Shown: positions 10,117-18,879, counted from the stretch's first letter. The stretch is DNA of 38,518 nt from Planctomycetota bacterium (GCA_003389325.1 QQVE01000025.1:1-38518); one strand, 5' to 3'. Made by a program: numbers and translations. Notes: a model not told the origin generated them from the sequence alone.

Positions 10117-11697
10117 CTAGCGCGGTTGTGGGTTGACGTTGATGTGCCCCGGCGGCACGGGGTTCGGCGGAGCCATCAAACCGTCGCTGAGCAAGTAGCC
10201 CACGATCTTCACTTCCGACTCCCGCAAGCCGATCAAGTGCTCGATGTATTCCGACCGCAGGTCGAAGTAGTCGCGCTGCGCGGCCAGCACTTCGGTCCAC
10301 CGCACGCGGTCGAAGCCGTAGCTATCGAGCAACACCGCGTAGGCCGCTTTGGCTTCGGGCAGGATCACGTCGCGGAAGTTCTGCACGTGCTGAAACTCCG
10401 TGATGTAACGCTCATACTCCCGGGCCAGCAGTTGCCGCAGGTGCAACTCGACCCGGCGGATTTCCGATTGCTGGCGGGCCAGATCGCTGCGGGCCTCGCG
10501 CACGGTGCCTTCGTTGCGATTCCAGATCGGCAAATCGAGCTCGATGCTCGCCATGCCGACGGTGCGGCTCGGGACGCTGGTGAAGTCCTGACCGGCGCCT
10601 GCCCGCACGGCCACGTTCGGCACGCTTTGCACCAACTCGCGTTGCAACTGCATGCGGTCGGCTTCGACCTTGCTCCGCGCGGCCTGCATTTGGGGGCTCT
10701 CGGTCACCACGCGATCGAGCGCCTCGTGCCACTGGATGGCGGGCCAGCCGTATTCCAGCGTTCCGCTCAAACGGGCAAATGGCAGGTCGACGCCGGCCAG
10801 GGCCGTCAGCTCCTGCCAAGTGGTGCGGAGCTTGTTCTCGCTCTCGAGCACCGCCAGGCGCTGCCGTTGCAGCGCGATGTTCGCTCCGTGCACGCCGGCG
10901 ATCGTGGCTTGTCCGACGTTGTACTGCTCGCGACGCGTGAGCAATTCGTCCTCGGCGTTCTTCAGCAACTCGCGCTGGATGTCGGTGATCTGCTGTTGCC
11001 CCAGCGTGCGGAAGTAGTGGATCCGCACGTCGTTGAGCACGCGAAACTGTTGCTCGATGGCCACCCACTCGGCCACTGCCGTGCGGGCCAGGTACTTGGC
11101 GCGGCTGAGCTGTTGCTTGTGCGCGGTGATGATTTCCTGCCGCACCGTGGCCCCCAGGAACTCCGCGGTGCGGCCGTCGGCGCCGAGTTCCTCGCCCGAG
11201 AGGGCCATTTGCGGATTGGGCCACAGCCCGGCTTGAATCGCCATGCCCAAAGCGGCCTGCGTGTGCGCGCGGGCCTGGACGAGCGTCGGGTTGTTGGCGC
11301 AGGCCAGCGATTCGAATGACTCGAGCGTGGTCGCATCGGGCGCAATGGCACCTTGGGGACCGATCGACGCGGCCGCGTCCCGCGGCTCGCGCGGCACCGG
11401 CGGCGGCGGCACGAACTGCTGCCCCACCTGGGGCACGATCGGCGGCGAGTAGGGATTCATCTGGTGATGGGTCAAGGGCAGTTCGTGCGCGGCCCCCTGG
11501 CTGCCGCCCTGTTCGCGGTGGTCTTCCGGCAGGCGGTAGGAAACCTGGCGGATGCTTTCCTGCTCGCGGTCGTCGTCGTTCGAAACGACGTCGGTCCGCA
11601 CCGTCAGCTTGTCCGCAGGCGACTTCTCGCCCACGGGCGACTGGCAGCCGGCCAGCGCGGCAAGCAACGCGCAGCATTGCAGGGTCGCGGTCCGCAT
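10117..11697 (-). CDS. TolC-family outer-membrane efflux lipoprotein (CusC/CzcC-like)
   Basis: The 526-residue protein starts with a lipoprotein signal ending LAALAGC (lipid Cys C18). After a low-complexity Pro/Gln region of about 100 residues come two long-helix repeats characteristic of outer-membrane efflux proteins. Examples are LACANNPTLVQARAHTQAALG, NPQMALSGEE and YNVGQATIAGVHGANIALQRQRLAVLE in the first half, and ESPQMQAARSKVEADRMQLQRE and SYGFDRVRWTEVLAAQRDYFDL in the second. The family forms trimeric channels across the outer membrane for RND or other pumps. No RND pump or membrane-fusion protein is in the window. Its placement before the oxidase and opposite a copper ATPase suggests a role in copper efflux (inference). 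Confidence 0.9.
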   Translation of the reverse strand: MRTATLQCCALLAALAGCQSPVGEKSPADKLTVRTDVVSNDDDREQESIRQVSYRLPEDHREQGGSQGAAHELPLTHHQMNPYSPPIVPQVGQQFVPPPPVPREPRDAAASIGPQGAIAPDATTLESFESLACANNPTLVQARAHTQAALGMAIQAGLWPNPQMALSGEELGADGRTAEFLGATVRQEIITAHKQQLSRAKYLARTAVAEWVAIEQQFRVLNDVRIHYFRTLGQQQITDIQRELLKNAEDELLTRREQYNVGQATIAGVHGANIALQRQRLAVLESENKLRTTWQELTALAGVDLPFARLSGTLEYGWPAIQWHEALDRVVTESPQMQAARSKVEADRMQLQRELVQSVPNVAVRAGAGQDFTSVPSRTVGMASIELDLPIWNRNEGTVREARSDLARQQSEIRRVELHLRQLLAREYERYITEFQHVQNFRDVILPEAKAAYAVLLDSYGFDRVRWTEVLAAQRDYFDLRSEYIEHLIGLRESEVKIVGYLLSDGLMAPPNPVPPGHINVNPQPR

Positions 11698-11863
11698 GGA
11701 ACGTCCAAATCGACGCGAGGCGTGAAGGAAAAGGCGAGCGAAGGGAAGCTAGCACGGAGGGCAAAGAGAGGGGGACGCTTTGCTTCTATCGTCGCTCGAG
11801 GCATGAATGATCCAAACAAATCGGCTGCGACGGTTGCCGCAAGCCTGACGGCTGGGCGACGGC

Positions 11864-11906
11864 TATCAAACAGCGGGCACGAAACGTGCGCGGCGTATCA
11901 AACAGC
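11864..11906. promoter_or_regulatory. Spaced direct repeat, candidate operator in the divergent copper-region promoter
   Basis: TATCAAACAGC occurs exactly at 11864-11874 and again at 11896-11906. The starts are 32 bases apart, close to three helical turns. The short inverted repeat GCACG-AAA-CGTGC lies between them at 11877-11889. The block is in the 249-base space between the TolC-like gene (minus) and the small exported protein gene (plus). The arrangement suits a dimeric regulator, but no known copper-regulator box was recognised. Confidence 0.4.
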
Positions 11907-11946
11907 CGATGTAGGAAAAGCCCCTTACGGAATCGGAGCTGCCCTC

Positions 11947-12237
11947 ATGCGCTATCCCTTGCTAGCAACGGCTCTGGTCGCCGGGATGCTATCCGTGTCG
12001 ACGGCCCGGGGAGCCGAAGACCTGCCCTTCCACCGGCACCCCGGCTATCACACCGAGCGCTCAGTGTACGGCTATCGGCCCTACAAATCGTTCGTGGGAC
12101 CGATCCGCGCCCGCTACGCGCTGGATCCCTACGTGTACAGTCCCCGCAAGGCCGGCGTGGACTATAGCTGGGGGCTGGGATACTTCTTCGGCCGAGGTCC
12201 CGGAGACCGCGCCTATCAAAGCGCGCCCCAGCGATGA
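11947..12237 (+). CDS. Small exported Tyr-rich protein
   Basis: The 96-residue product has a Sec signal peptide (MRYPLLATALVAGMLSVSTARGA) and a mature part of about 73 residues rich in Tyr, Arg and Pro (YHTERSVYGYRPYKS, YALDPYVYSPRK). It has no cysteine. GGAG lies about 10 bases before ATG 11947; longer in-frame starts upstream lack a signal peptide. Its stop overlaps the start of the next gene by 4 bases (ATGA), so the two are translationally coupled. Tyr-rich small exported proteins of this type are frequent in planctomycetes. I do not recognise a family function. The divergent position next to copper genes is suggestive only. Confidence 0.65.
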   Translation: MRYPLLATALVAGMLSVSTARGAEDLPFHRHPGYHTERSVYGYRPYKSFVGPIRARYALDPYVYSPRKAGVDYSWGLGYFFGRGPGDRAYQSAPQR

Positions 12238-12623
12238 CGCGACCCAGCGTAACCGTCGCGCTGCTGGCATTGGCGGCGACGATCGCCGCGGGCTCGCCGC
12301 GCGCGTCGGCCGCGGAATGGCTCTCGCTGCCCTGCGGCTACTTCCATTCCAGCGGCGGCTTCTACGAATTCGACGACGGCCACAACGCCTGTTACCGCTA
12401 TGCACCCGCCGGTGGCTGCACGATCCCGATGAGCTATCGCGCGTACCGGCCGCAGGTGTTTTCGGCCGACGCGAGCGACGCGCCGGCGGTCTCCTGGTAT
12501 GCCGGGGAGCAGCCGTCCTATTGCGACGGACCGCGCATTCCCAATCCGGGTTGCCCCGCGCCTGCGTCGGTGCCGCACGAGTACGGCGAAGAAGTCGGCC
12601 CGGGCGAGCTCATCGCGCCGTAG
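12234..12623 (+). CDS. Small exported cysteine-containing protein
   Basis: The 129-residue product has a signal peptide (MTRPSVTVALLALAATIAAG...ASA). The mature region has five cysteines (CGYFHSS, NACYRY, GGCTIP, SYCDGP, NPGCPAP), many Tyr and Pro residues, and an acidic tail (HEYGEEVGPGE). It overlaps the previous small exported gene by 4 bases and is probably made from the same mRNA. No domain is recognised. The 12624-12898 gap after it shows no gene or clear terminator. Confidence 0.62.
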   Translation: MTRPSVTVALLALAATIAAGSPRASAAEWLSLPCGYFHSSGGFYEFDDGHNACYRYAPAGGCTIPMSYRAYRPQVFSADASDAPAVSWYAGEQPSYCDGPRIPNPGCPAPASVPHEYGEEVGPGELIAP

Positions 12624-12898
12624 GCCCCCGGGGCAAACGGCCGGAATCGCGCCACCAACGGGGCCCGCCCCAACCGCGCGGCGCGGCGCGGAGGGGGGAC
12701 TCCGATGGGCGAACCATGTTCGCACGAGCGAGTTATGCAAATGGAATGCCACGCCTCGGCAACAGGCAAATAAGCTGCGTCGCGCCGCATTAAGCCGCAC
12801 CGAGCGACATCGATCCCCCGGATGGGGCGGCTGCCGTCTCGCCGCGCGTGGCCAAATTCTGTCCAAGGCAGGCTATTGTATACCCGTGAAGGCGACGA

Positions 12899-14020
12899 CT
12901 AAAGTCCAATGCTGAAGACCATCTTCAGCGGCACTTTGACCGTTTCGGTGGTCTCGTAGGAAACGATGCGCACCGCCGCCTTGTCCACGACCTCGCCGAG
13001 GCCCAGCATACGCGTATAGGTCATGTTGTTGCCGCTGCCGAACGAGCCGCTGCTCATCGACTCCATCGGAATTTCGTTGCCCGCGGCGTCGAGGAACGCC
13101 AGTTTCTTGATCGTCGACATGGGCGACGACGACTGCAGCGCGATCATCATCTTCATGTCGCCGAACTGCTGCGGTTGAACCTGCTGGATCACGATCGGCA
13201 CGGGGCCGTCGATCTTGGTTCCCTGGGCCAGTGCCACTTCGGGCAGGTCTTGGGTCGCTTCGCCCTCGCCGCAAATCAGGTGCAGCTCGCCTGAGATGCC
13301 GATCCGCGTGGCGTTGGCGGTGGGGATCGACGGCTCGATGATTTCAACGACGGCGGCCTGGCTGGGGTCGCTGGTCTGGAATCGAAGTTCGCCAAAGCCG
13401 GCAGGTCCGCCCGACGAGCCCTTCTGTAAGTCGGTGCCCTTGTCGTCGCGGCAGAACGTGATCTTGCTCTGCTCTTCGTCCAACCCGATGATCGTCCGCG
13501 CGCCGTCGCCGATCATCAAACTGATTTGCGTTCCCGGGAACCCGCCGAACATCGTCGCGCCCCCCGGTGAGGAAGCGCGCTTGATTTCCTTATGAATGCC
13601 GAGGCCCACGACCTCGACCTTCATCTCCGCAGATGCCGCCGGCCGCGAAGCCGTCGCCGTTTCCGGAGCCGGCGATGCCGTGGCTGCCGCGACCGGTTCT
13701 TCCCGCGGCTCCGGTTTCTTTTCGGGTTCCTTATCCGCGGGCGCGTCCTTCGTAGCCTTCGGCTTCATCCCGTCGGGATACGTCTTCTTGAGATACTCCA
13801 CATCCGCCTTGCCGAGCTTGTCGATCGGAATATCGATCTCAAGGCCAGTCGGATACCTGAGGCGCGCGACCTTGCCGTCGTAGCGCAGTAGCTCCGCCTC
13901 GGACTTGAAGGTGCCGGTAATGTCGCTCCATTCGCGCGCGGCGGCCAGCCAGGCCAGGCACATGACGAGGGAGCATCCAAGAACGACGTGCCGGAAGAAG
14001 CGCTGGGCAAGATATCGCAT
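12899..14020 (-). CDS. Exported protein with N-terminal SHD1 domain
   Basis: The 373-residue product starts with an N-terminal hydrophobic signal (VVLGCSLVMCLAWLAAA). An SHD1-type domain follows directly at about residues 29-82: REWSDITGTFKSEAELLRYDG, then VARLRYPTGLEIDIPIDKL and DVEYLKKTYPDG. SHD1 (SLA1 homology domain 1) is widespread in exported planctomycete proteins; its role there is not established. A Lys/Glu/Pro/Ala-rich linker (85-130) leads to a C-terminal all-beta-like region of about 230 residues with no recognised enzymatic motif. AGGAG lies about 10 bases before ATG 14020. The gene is monocistronic by spacing. Confidence 0.8.
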   Translation of the reverse strand: MRYLAQRFFRHVVLGCSLVMCLAWLAAAREWSDITGTFKSEAELLRYDGKVARLRYPTGLEIDIPIDKLGKADVEYLKKTYPDGMKPKATKDAPADKEPEKKPEPREEPVAAATASPAPETATASRPAASAEMKVEVVGLGIHKEIKRASSPGGATMFGGFPGTQISLMIGDGARTIIGLDEEQSKITFCRDDKGTDLQKGSSGGPAGFGELRFQTSDPSQAAVVEIIEPSIPTANATRIGISGELHLICGEGEATQDLPEVALAQGTKIDGPVPIVIQQVQPQQFGDMKMMIALQSSSPMSTIKKLAFLDAAGNEIPMESMSSGSFGSGNNMTYTRMLGLGEVVDKAAVRIVSYETTETVKVPLKMVFSIGL

Positions 14021-14134
14021 GGTCAGGACTCCTGCATTCCGGGGGGGACGGGACTCTCCTCACTCTAGCCGCGCCAGAAGCGCGTCGCAAATGCGCAGCA
14101 TCGATCGGTGAGAAATCCCCCTGCGGGTGGTTCG

Positions 14135-15250
14135 CTAATCGCGCTCGTGGGCGATGCGCTTGAGCACTTCCAGGCCGCGCTCGATCGTCTCGTCGCTGGC
14201 CGCATACGAAATGCGAAAGTGCGTGTCGTGATCGCTGAAGATGTGGCCGGGGATGATCAGCAGCTTGTTTTCGATCGCCTTGAGCACGAACTGATCGCCG
14301 CTGCCCCAAGGGGCCTTGGGATAGGCGTAAAACGCTCCGCCGGGGGTGACCAGCTCGTAGTCTTCGCCCAGGGCCGCCACGACCCGATCGCGCTTCTTGC
14401 GATAGGCGTCGATTTGCGGCGTGGTGTCGATTTTGAGCGCCGCCAGGGCCGCCCACTGCGCCGGCTGCGGCGCGCAGACAAACGTGTACTGCTGCAGCTT
14501 GATCATCTGCTGGATGATCTCCGCCGGGCCGTGCGCGTAGCCCAGCCGCCAACCCGTCACGGCGTGGCTCTTGGAAAAGCCGTCGATGACGATCGTCTGC
14601 GGATTGAACTTCGCGGGCGAGAGAAACGGCTCGTCGTAGCAATAGTGGCTGTAGATTTCGTCGCTCACCAGCGCGATGTTGCGCTCGGCGGTCAACTGCG
14701 CCAGGCCGCGAATCTCTTCCTCGCTGGCGGTCACGCCCGTGGGGTTGCCCGGGCTATTGAACAGCACGGCTTTCGTGCGCGGCGTGATGGCGGCGGCCAC
14801 CTTTTCCAGATCGATGCGGAAGTCGGGATAGGTGTCCACCACGACGGACTTGCCGCCGACCAGTCCCACCAGCGACGGATACATGACGAAGTAGGGGTCG
14901 AACACGATCACTTCGTCGCCCGGGTCGACCAGGGCCATCATGGCCAGCACGAGGCCGCCGCTGGTGCCGCTGGTGACGAACACCTGCCGCCGGGCGTGGT
15001 TGTATTGCGACTCAACGCAATCCTGCAGGGCCTCGCGCAACGGGCCGATGCCCTGGGTCGGCGTATAGCCGTTCTTGCCGTCGTGCATCGCCCGCACCGC
15101 GGCTTCCTGCACCGGCTCGGGAACGGCGAAGTCGGGCTGGCCGATCGACAGGTTGATCGGGTCGGTCATCGAAGCGGCCAGATCGAACACTTTGCGGATG
15201 CCCGAGCTGTCGAAGTACTCCATGCGCTTCGAGATCCAGGGATGGTTCAT
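14135..15250 (-). CDS. Class I/II PLP-dependent aminotransferase (aspartate aminotransferase-like)
   Basis: This is a cytoplasmic fold-type I aminotransferase of 371 residues. Landmarks are the N-terminal INLSIGQPDF, GYTPTQGIGPLREAL, the PLP-stacking FDPYFVMYPS region, NSPGNPTGV, SDEIYSHYCYDE, the Schiff-base Lys in GFSKSHAVTGWRLGY (K227), and the C-terminal carboxylate-binding FRISYAAS. These features fit the gamma-type aspartate aminotransferase or aromatic/alanine-type branch. The amino donor cannot be fixed from motifs. A degenerate half copy of element A lies immediately upstream of the start (15267-15294). Confidence 0.92.
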   Translation of the reverse strand: MNHPWISKRMEYFDSSGIRKVFDLAASMTDPINLSIGQPDFAVPEPVQEAAVRAMHDGKNGYTPTQGIGPLREALQDCVESQYNHARRQVFVTSGTSGGLVLAMMALVDPGDEVIVFDPYFVMYPSLVGLVGGKSVVVDTYPDFRIDLEKVAAAITPRTKAVLFNSPGNPTGVTASEEEIRGLAQLTAERNIALVSDEIYSHYCYDEPFLSPAKFNPQTIVIDGFSKSHAVTGWRLGYAHGPAEIIQQMIKLQQYTFVCAPQPAQWAALAALKIDTTPQIDAYRKKRDRVVAALGEDYELVTPGGAFYAYPKAPWGSGDQFVLKAIENKLLIIPGHIFSDHDTHFRISYAASDETIERGLEVLKRIAHERD

Positions 15251-15266
15251 GGCAGGCTTTCCGGCG

Positions 15267-15294
15267 ACACTCGCCCGCGGCGCGAGCGAAGGTC
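15267..15294. repeat. Degenerate half copy of element A
   Basis: ACACTCGCCCGCGGCGCGAG and the following bases match the element A arm (ACACCAGCCCGAAGCGCGAG...) with a few changes. No second arm is found nearby. It occupies the 5' leader of the aminotransferase. Confidence 0.45.
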
Positions 15295-15476
15295 ACTCAG
15301 GGTTGGTTCCCAACAAAGAAACGGAACGAAGGAAGGCGCCAACGCGCCCCGCGATGCCATCGTTTTACTCGGCCCGGCGAATCGCGTCGAGAAGCGCGCC
15401 CGTGCGGCCGTTGGCACTCACGCTTACGGGGAAGGAACAAGGTGACATATCAGCAAGGTAGCGAGGCTGCCTCGCG

Positions 15477-16775
15477 TCAGGACGCGGAAGCGTTCCCACA
15501 GGCGGTATCCACGACTTCGGAGAGTGTGCGGTCCGATTCGCTGAGCACGGCCAGCAGCACGCTCGTGGCCAGTAGCGCGTCGGGCAATGGCGGAGGACCG
15601 GCAAACCACAAGCGGCCGTTGCCGCCGCCGATCGCCGCGCCGGTGGCTACCATGGCGTCGTGCATGCCCTGCCGCGTCGAGCTTCCGCGGCAAACGTTCG
15701 CGCCGGCTTGCGCCAGCATGTTTCTGGTCGTGGCATCGACGGTCGGCTCGACCACCACGGCAGCTCCGCGACGCTCGCGGCAGGCGAAACGCGCCAGCAA
15801 CACGAGCAACTGCTGGGGCGGCACGAGCTCGCCGCGCTGGTCGACCAGTTGACACGCTTCCCCCGCCCCGTCGATCCACATGCCGAAGTGTGCTCCCTCG
15901 GCCACGACGTCGCGCCGAAGAGAATCGAGCACGCCCGGGCCGCTCGCCGGGCGAGGTCCCTGGTGCCCGCCGGCGCGAACCATGCGGCAGCCCGAGGCGC
16001 TGGTGAGCTGCCGGCAGGAGCGCGCGAGTGGCTCGCAGTCGGTATCCAACACGAACACCAGGGGCCGCAGCGCGTGAAACAATCCGTCGAACGTCGCCAG
16101 GTAGGGCTCGTCCGGAGAGAATCGGGTACGCCCTCCCCCGCCCCGTTTGGGGCGCGACGGTGTGCGCTTCGACGCGGCGGCCACCGAGTCGAGTGCGCCG
16201 GGCGACGAGCTCGGGCGACCGTCGGCCCGCCACAGCGCGATCCGTCTCGCGCCCGGCGAGCTGTCGTCGCGTACCATCCAGAGCGCCGCCGAGGCCCGGG
16301 CCCACGCGACGGCCAGCGCCGCGGTGGGCGCGCTGACGGCTCCGATCTCGACAGCCTGGCAGCCGGCCCAAGCCAGCGCCTGGCAAGCCGTCGGGACAAA
16401 GTCGGCCGTGGACCAATGGCCGTCGTGGCCGACGAGCACTTGCGGCGGCGAAGGCGGATCGTGCTGCCACAGTTCCGCGGCCACGGCCATGGCCATCCGA
16501 TGAATGATGTCTCCCGCGAAGCGCCCGCGGCCGGGCAAGAGCAGGCCTTCGGCGGTCCATTGAGCCGGCGACGCATGCCGGCGCTCGACTTCGGCCCGCA
16601 GTTGCAGTTGCAGCGCGCTGAGTCCGGCCGTGTCGTCGCGGTGCGAACAAGTGAGGCACGCCGGATAGAAGGCGGCCAGCCGCGCCAGGTGCGTGACGCG
16701 GTCGATGGCGTGCGGCTCGCCGGGACAGCAGTAGCCGGCCGTTGGATGCGGCGCGCGGCTGGCAGCGTCTTCCAT
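15477..16775 (-). CDS. Degenerate phosphohexomutase-like protein (predicted pseudoenzyme)
   Basis: The 432-residue protein keeps the overall plan of alpha-D-phosphohexomutases (phosphomannomutase/phosphoglucomutase). VLVGHDGHWSTADF matches the usual VxxGxDxRxSS region. HFGMWIDGAGEACQLVDQRGE then LVPPQQLLVLLA matches the metal-loop block DFGIAFDGDGDRLGVVDEKG...PGDQLLALLA. The diagnostic residues are altered. The metal loop DGDGDR reads DGAGEA, and the phosphoserine loop TASHNP is replaced by a sequence around LWMVRDDSSPGARRIALW. The N-terminus adds a Cys/His-rich segment (GYCCPGEPHAIDR...YPACLTCSHRDD) that could bind zinc. It follows the sigma factor gene by 58 bases, same strand. A regulatory or binding role is more likely than catalysis (inference). 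The frame is intact, so it is not an obvious pseudogene. Confidence 0.7.
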   Translation of the reverse strand: MEDAASRAPHPTAGYCCPGEPHAIDRVTHLARLAAFYPACLTCSHRDDTAGLSALQLQLRAEVERRHASPAQWTAEGLLLPGRGRFAGDIIHRMAMAVAAELWQHDPPSPPQVLVGHDGHWSTADFVPTACQALAWAGCQAVEIGAVSAPTAALAVAWARASAALWMVRDDSSPGARRIALWRADGRPSSSPGALDSVAAASKRTPSRPKRGGGGRTRFSPDEPYLATFDGLFHALRPLVFVLDTDCEPLARSCRQLTSASGCRMVRAGGHQGPRPASGPGVLDSLRRDVVAEGAHFGMWIDGAGEACQLVDQRGELVPPQQLLVLLARFACRERRGAAVVVEPTVDATTRNMLAQAGANVCRGSSTRQGMHDAMVATGAAIGGGNGRLWFAGPPPLPDALLATSVLLAVLSESDRTLSEVVDTACGNASAS

Positions 16776-16833
16776 GACGGGCTCCGTGGCGAAATCGCTG
16801 GCGACGGGTCGGCCGAGGCCTCACTCGCGCCGG

Positions 16834-17406
16834 TCAGGCGCTCTCTTCGGCGCGTTCACGCATCTTACGCCGGGCGCGCGAGAGCGTGGGGCCTACGCTG
16901 TTCTCGGGCATGCCCACCGCCGTGCTGATTTCCTGGTAGCTCTTGCCCTCGAGGTGGTACATCCGCACGATGTTGGCCTCGGCCGAATCGAGGTCGGCCA
17001 TCATCCGCTCGACTTCTTCGCGATCGCTGACGCGCTGCTCGAGCCCGCCGTCGCCGTCGGCCCGCTGTGCGTGGGCCAGGCTACCGTCGAGCTTCGAAGG
17101 CCCTTTACGCTTGAGCAATTCGGCGACCGTGGCGCGGCGCGCGATCACGGTGAGGTACGTGGCCAGGCTACTCTCGCCGCGAAAATGACGCAGGATGCCC
17201 AGGTCGTCCTTGACGATGGTCAAGAAGACGTGGGCCACGAGATCCTCACGGTCTTCCGGCGAGAGGCGCAGCGAGCGGCTCTGGGCCGAATGGTTGACCA
17301 CGTGGACCACCAGGCCGGTGAATCGGTCGACAAAGTCCTCCCACGCCCGGGGCTTGCGGGCCAGGCAGCGTTGGAGGAGATTGCGGTCGATCTCAGAGAG
17401 TGCCAC
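16834..17406 (-). CDS. ECF-type RNA polymerase sigma factor
   Basis: From GTG 17406 (preceded by AGGGA at about 9 bases) the 190-residue product begins MALSEIDRNLLQRCLARKPRAWEDFVDRF. Region 2 includes LSPEDREDLVAHVFLTIVKDD and GILRHFRGESSLATYLTVIARR, the core-binding and -10 recognition helix. Region 4 near the C-terminus is VERMMADLDSAEANIVRMYHLEGKSYQEIS...PENSVGPTLSRARRKMRE, a helix-turn-helix. An open frame continues upstream to 17610 but has no homology, so the GTG start is preferred. No anti-sigma gene adjoins it; the next gene is the degenerate mutase. The signal it answers is unknown. Confidence 0.88.
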   Translation of the reverse strand: MALSEIDRNLLQRCLARKPRAWEDFVDRFTGLVVHVVNHSAQSRSLRLSPEDREDLVAHVFLTIVKDDLGILRHFRGESSLATYLTVIARRATVAELLKRKGPSKLDGSLAHAQRADGDGGLEQRVSDREEVERMMADLDSAEANIVRMYHLEGKSYQEISTAVGMPENSVGPTLSRARRKMRERAEESA

Positions 17407-17715
17407 GCGTGGAATCCCTGTCAGTACGGTCGGACGGCGGCCCAGAGCAGGTCGCCAGCGGCCTGCGGCTAGCAGCTTGGGGGCAAGAATTGCACCCGAA
17501 ACCGTTAACACTCTTGATTTTAAGTAGAGGTGACAATCCAAGCAAGCCGGAGTTGCCCGGGAGCCGATGATGGTAGGGTTGGCTCGCTTGACAGTGCCCG
17601 GGGCCAGCACTAGAATTCGCGCGACAGCACGATAAAGTGGCGTTCAAGTGCTTTCGTTTCAAGGGGTTTTAGTTGCGTTCCCACTGCAGGAGCGCTCGTA
17701 AGGAGAGCAGTCTCA

Positions 17716-17994
17716 ATGACTCACGTTGTTGCGGAACCGTGCTTCGGCTGCAAATACACCGACTGCGTCGTAGTTTGCCCTGTGGAATGCTTCTACGAGG
17801 GCGAAAAGATGCTTTACATCCATCCGGATGAATGCATCGACTGCGAAGCCTGCGTTCCGGAATGTCCGGTCGAAGCGATCTTCCACGAAGACAACCTTCC
17901 GGAAGAGTGGACCGAGTTTACGGCGCTGAATGCGGAAATGTCTCCGCAGTGTCCCGTGATCACGGAAAAGAAAGAGCCGCTGGCCGGCGCGTAA
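17716..17994 (+). CDS. fdxA: 7Fe-type ([3Fe-4S][4Fe-4S]) ferredoxin
   Basis: This small cytoplasmic electron carrier has 92 residues. The motif [21 protein letters not shown] is followed by [23 protein letters not shown], the arrangement of Azotobacter ferredoxin I-type proteins with two clusters. The C-terminal EFTALNAEM...ITEKKEPL also matches that family. The protein ends about 14 residues sooner than the Azotobacter form. The site AAGGAG lies about 11 bases before the ATG. The gene is divergent from the sigma factor across 309 bases, in which I see no repeat. The redox partner is not indicated by the neighbours. Confidence 0.93.
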   Translation: MTHVVAEPCFGCKYTDCVVVCPVECFYEGEKMLYIHPDECIDCEACVPECPVEAIFHEDNLPEEWTEFTALNAEMSPQCPVITEKKEPLAGA

Positions 17995-18172
17995 GCGTCT
18001 CTCTGCCGCGCCTCCGTTCCCGCCTGTGCCGTTGGCCCCGCCCGCGCCGCTCCTGTCGCCTGCGCGCTTAGTAGCAGCCTCGCTCTGCAAGCTGTAGCTG
18101 CGCCCGCGTGCAATGCTGCGCATCGAGTGTTTTTGCCCGAAGGCTGCTGCCCATGCCCGCTTCGGCTTGTGT

Positions 18173-18811
18173 CTACTTCAGGTCGACCGACCAGTAGGCG
18201 CTGTCGAGAAACGTCTTCCAGCTCTCGTACTTCGGGTTGCCGAGCTTGATGGCCAAGAGCGGGCTGCGCTTGGGCTTGGCCGGCTGGCGAATCAGCTTCA
18301 TGTGCGCTTCCTGCGGCGTGCGGCCGCCCTTGCGGACGTTGCACGTGACGCAACTGCACACAATGTTCTCCCAGCACGTCTCGCCCTGGCGGCTCTTGGG
18401 CACGACGTGATCGAGGCTCAGCTCGCTGGTCGGAAAGCTCTTGCCGCAGTACTGGCAGCGATTGCCGTCGCGGGCGAAGATGTTGCGCCGGTTGAAACGA
18501 ATGGTCTGCTTGGGCACGCGGTCGAACGCCAAGAGACGAATCACGCGCGGGACCTGGATCTCGAAGTTGACCGACGAGATCCAATCTTCGTGCGGCTCCT
18601 TGAAGGCGGCTTTCAGCTCGCTGATCTCGCACCACGACTCGAAGTTGTAGTTGGCAAACTGCCCTTCCTCGATGTGGATGACTTCGGCCAATTCGCGAAA
18701 CAACAAACAAAACGCCCGCCGTACGTTGACCACGTGCACGGCCATGTAGAAGCGGTTAAGCACCAGCACGCTGGCGCTGAGCGGATTGGCGGCGGCGACC
18801 GAACTCATCAT
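18173..18811 (-). CDS. HNH endonuclease
   Basis: The 212-residue product has a C-terminal HNH nuclease with its zinc ribbon: NIFARDGNRCQYCGKSF (C119, C122), LSLDHVVPKSRQG (D134-H135, metal site), WENIVCSCVTCNVRKGGRTPQEA (N149, C154, C157). The N-terminal half (about residues 10-100) is the conserved extension of a bacterial HNH family found in many phyla, including planctomycetes, usually away from phage or restriction genes. Its biological role is not established. Start is ATG 18811 or the adjacent ATG 18808. It converges with the ferredoxin gene. Confidence 0.88.
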   Translation of the reverse strand: MMSSVAAANPLSASVLVLNRFYMAVHVVNVRRAFCLLFRELAEVIHIEEGQFANYNFESWCEISELKAAFKEPHEDWISSVNFEIQVPRVIRLLAFDRVPKQTIRFNRRNIFARDGNRCQYCGKSFPTSELSLDHVVPKSRQGETCWENIVCSCVTCNVRKGGRTPQEAHMKLIRQPAKPKRSPLLAIKLGNPKYESWKTFLDSAYWSVDLK

Positions 18812-18844
18812 GGGCAGGCTCCAACTGTAGGGATTCTCCGTCCC

Positions 18845-18879
18845 GCGCTGGCTGAATAAGGATGTGTATCAGCCAGCGC
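18845..18879. other. Perfect 11-bp inverted repeat upstream of the HNH gene
   Basis: GCGCTGGCTGA (18845-18855) and TCAGCCAGCGC (18869-18879) enclose a 13-base loop, 33 bases before the HNH start. No T run adjoins it. It could be an operator or an RNA hairpin in the 5' leader. It is not a copy of elements A or B. Confidence 0.5.

Noticed and set aside
16834..17610. Longer version of the sigma factor starting at 17610
   Set aside because: The extra 68 residues show no homology, and a GTG with a ribosome-binding site lies exactly at the family N-terminus.
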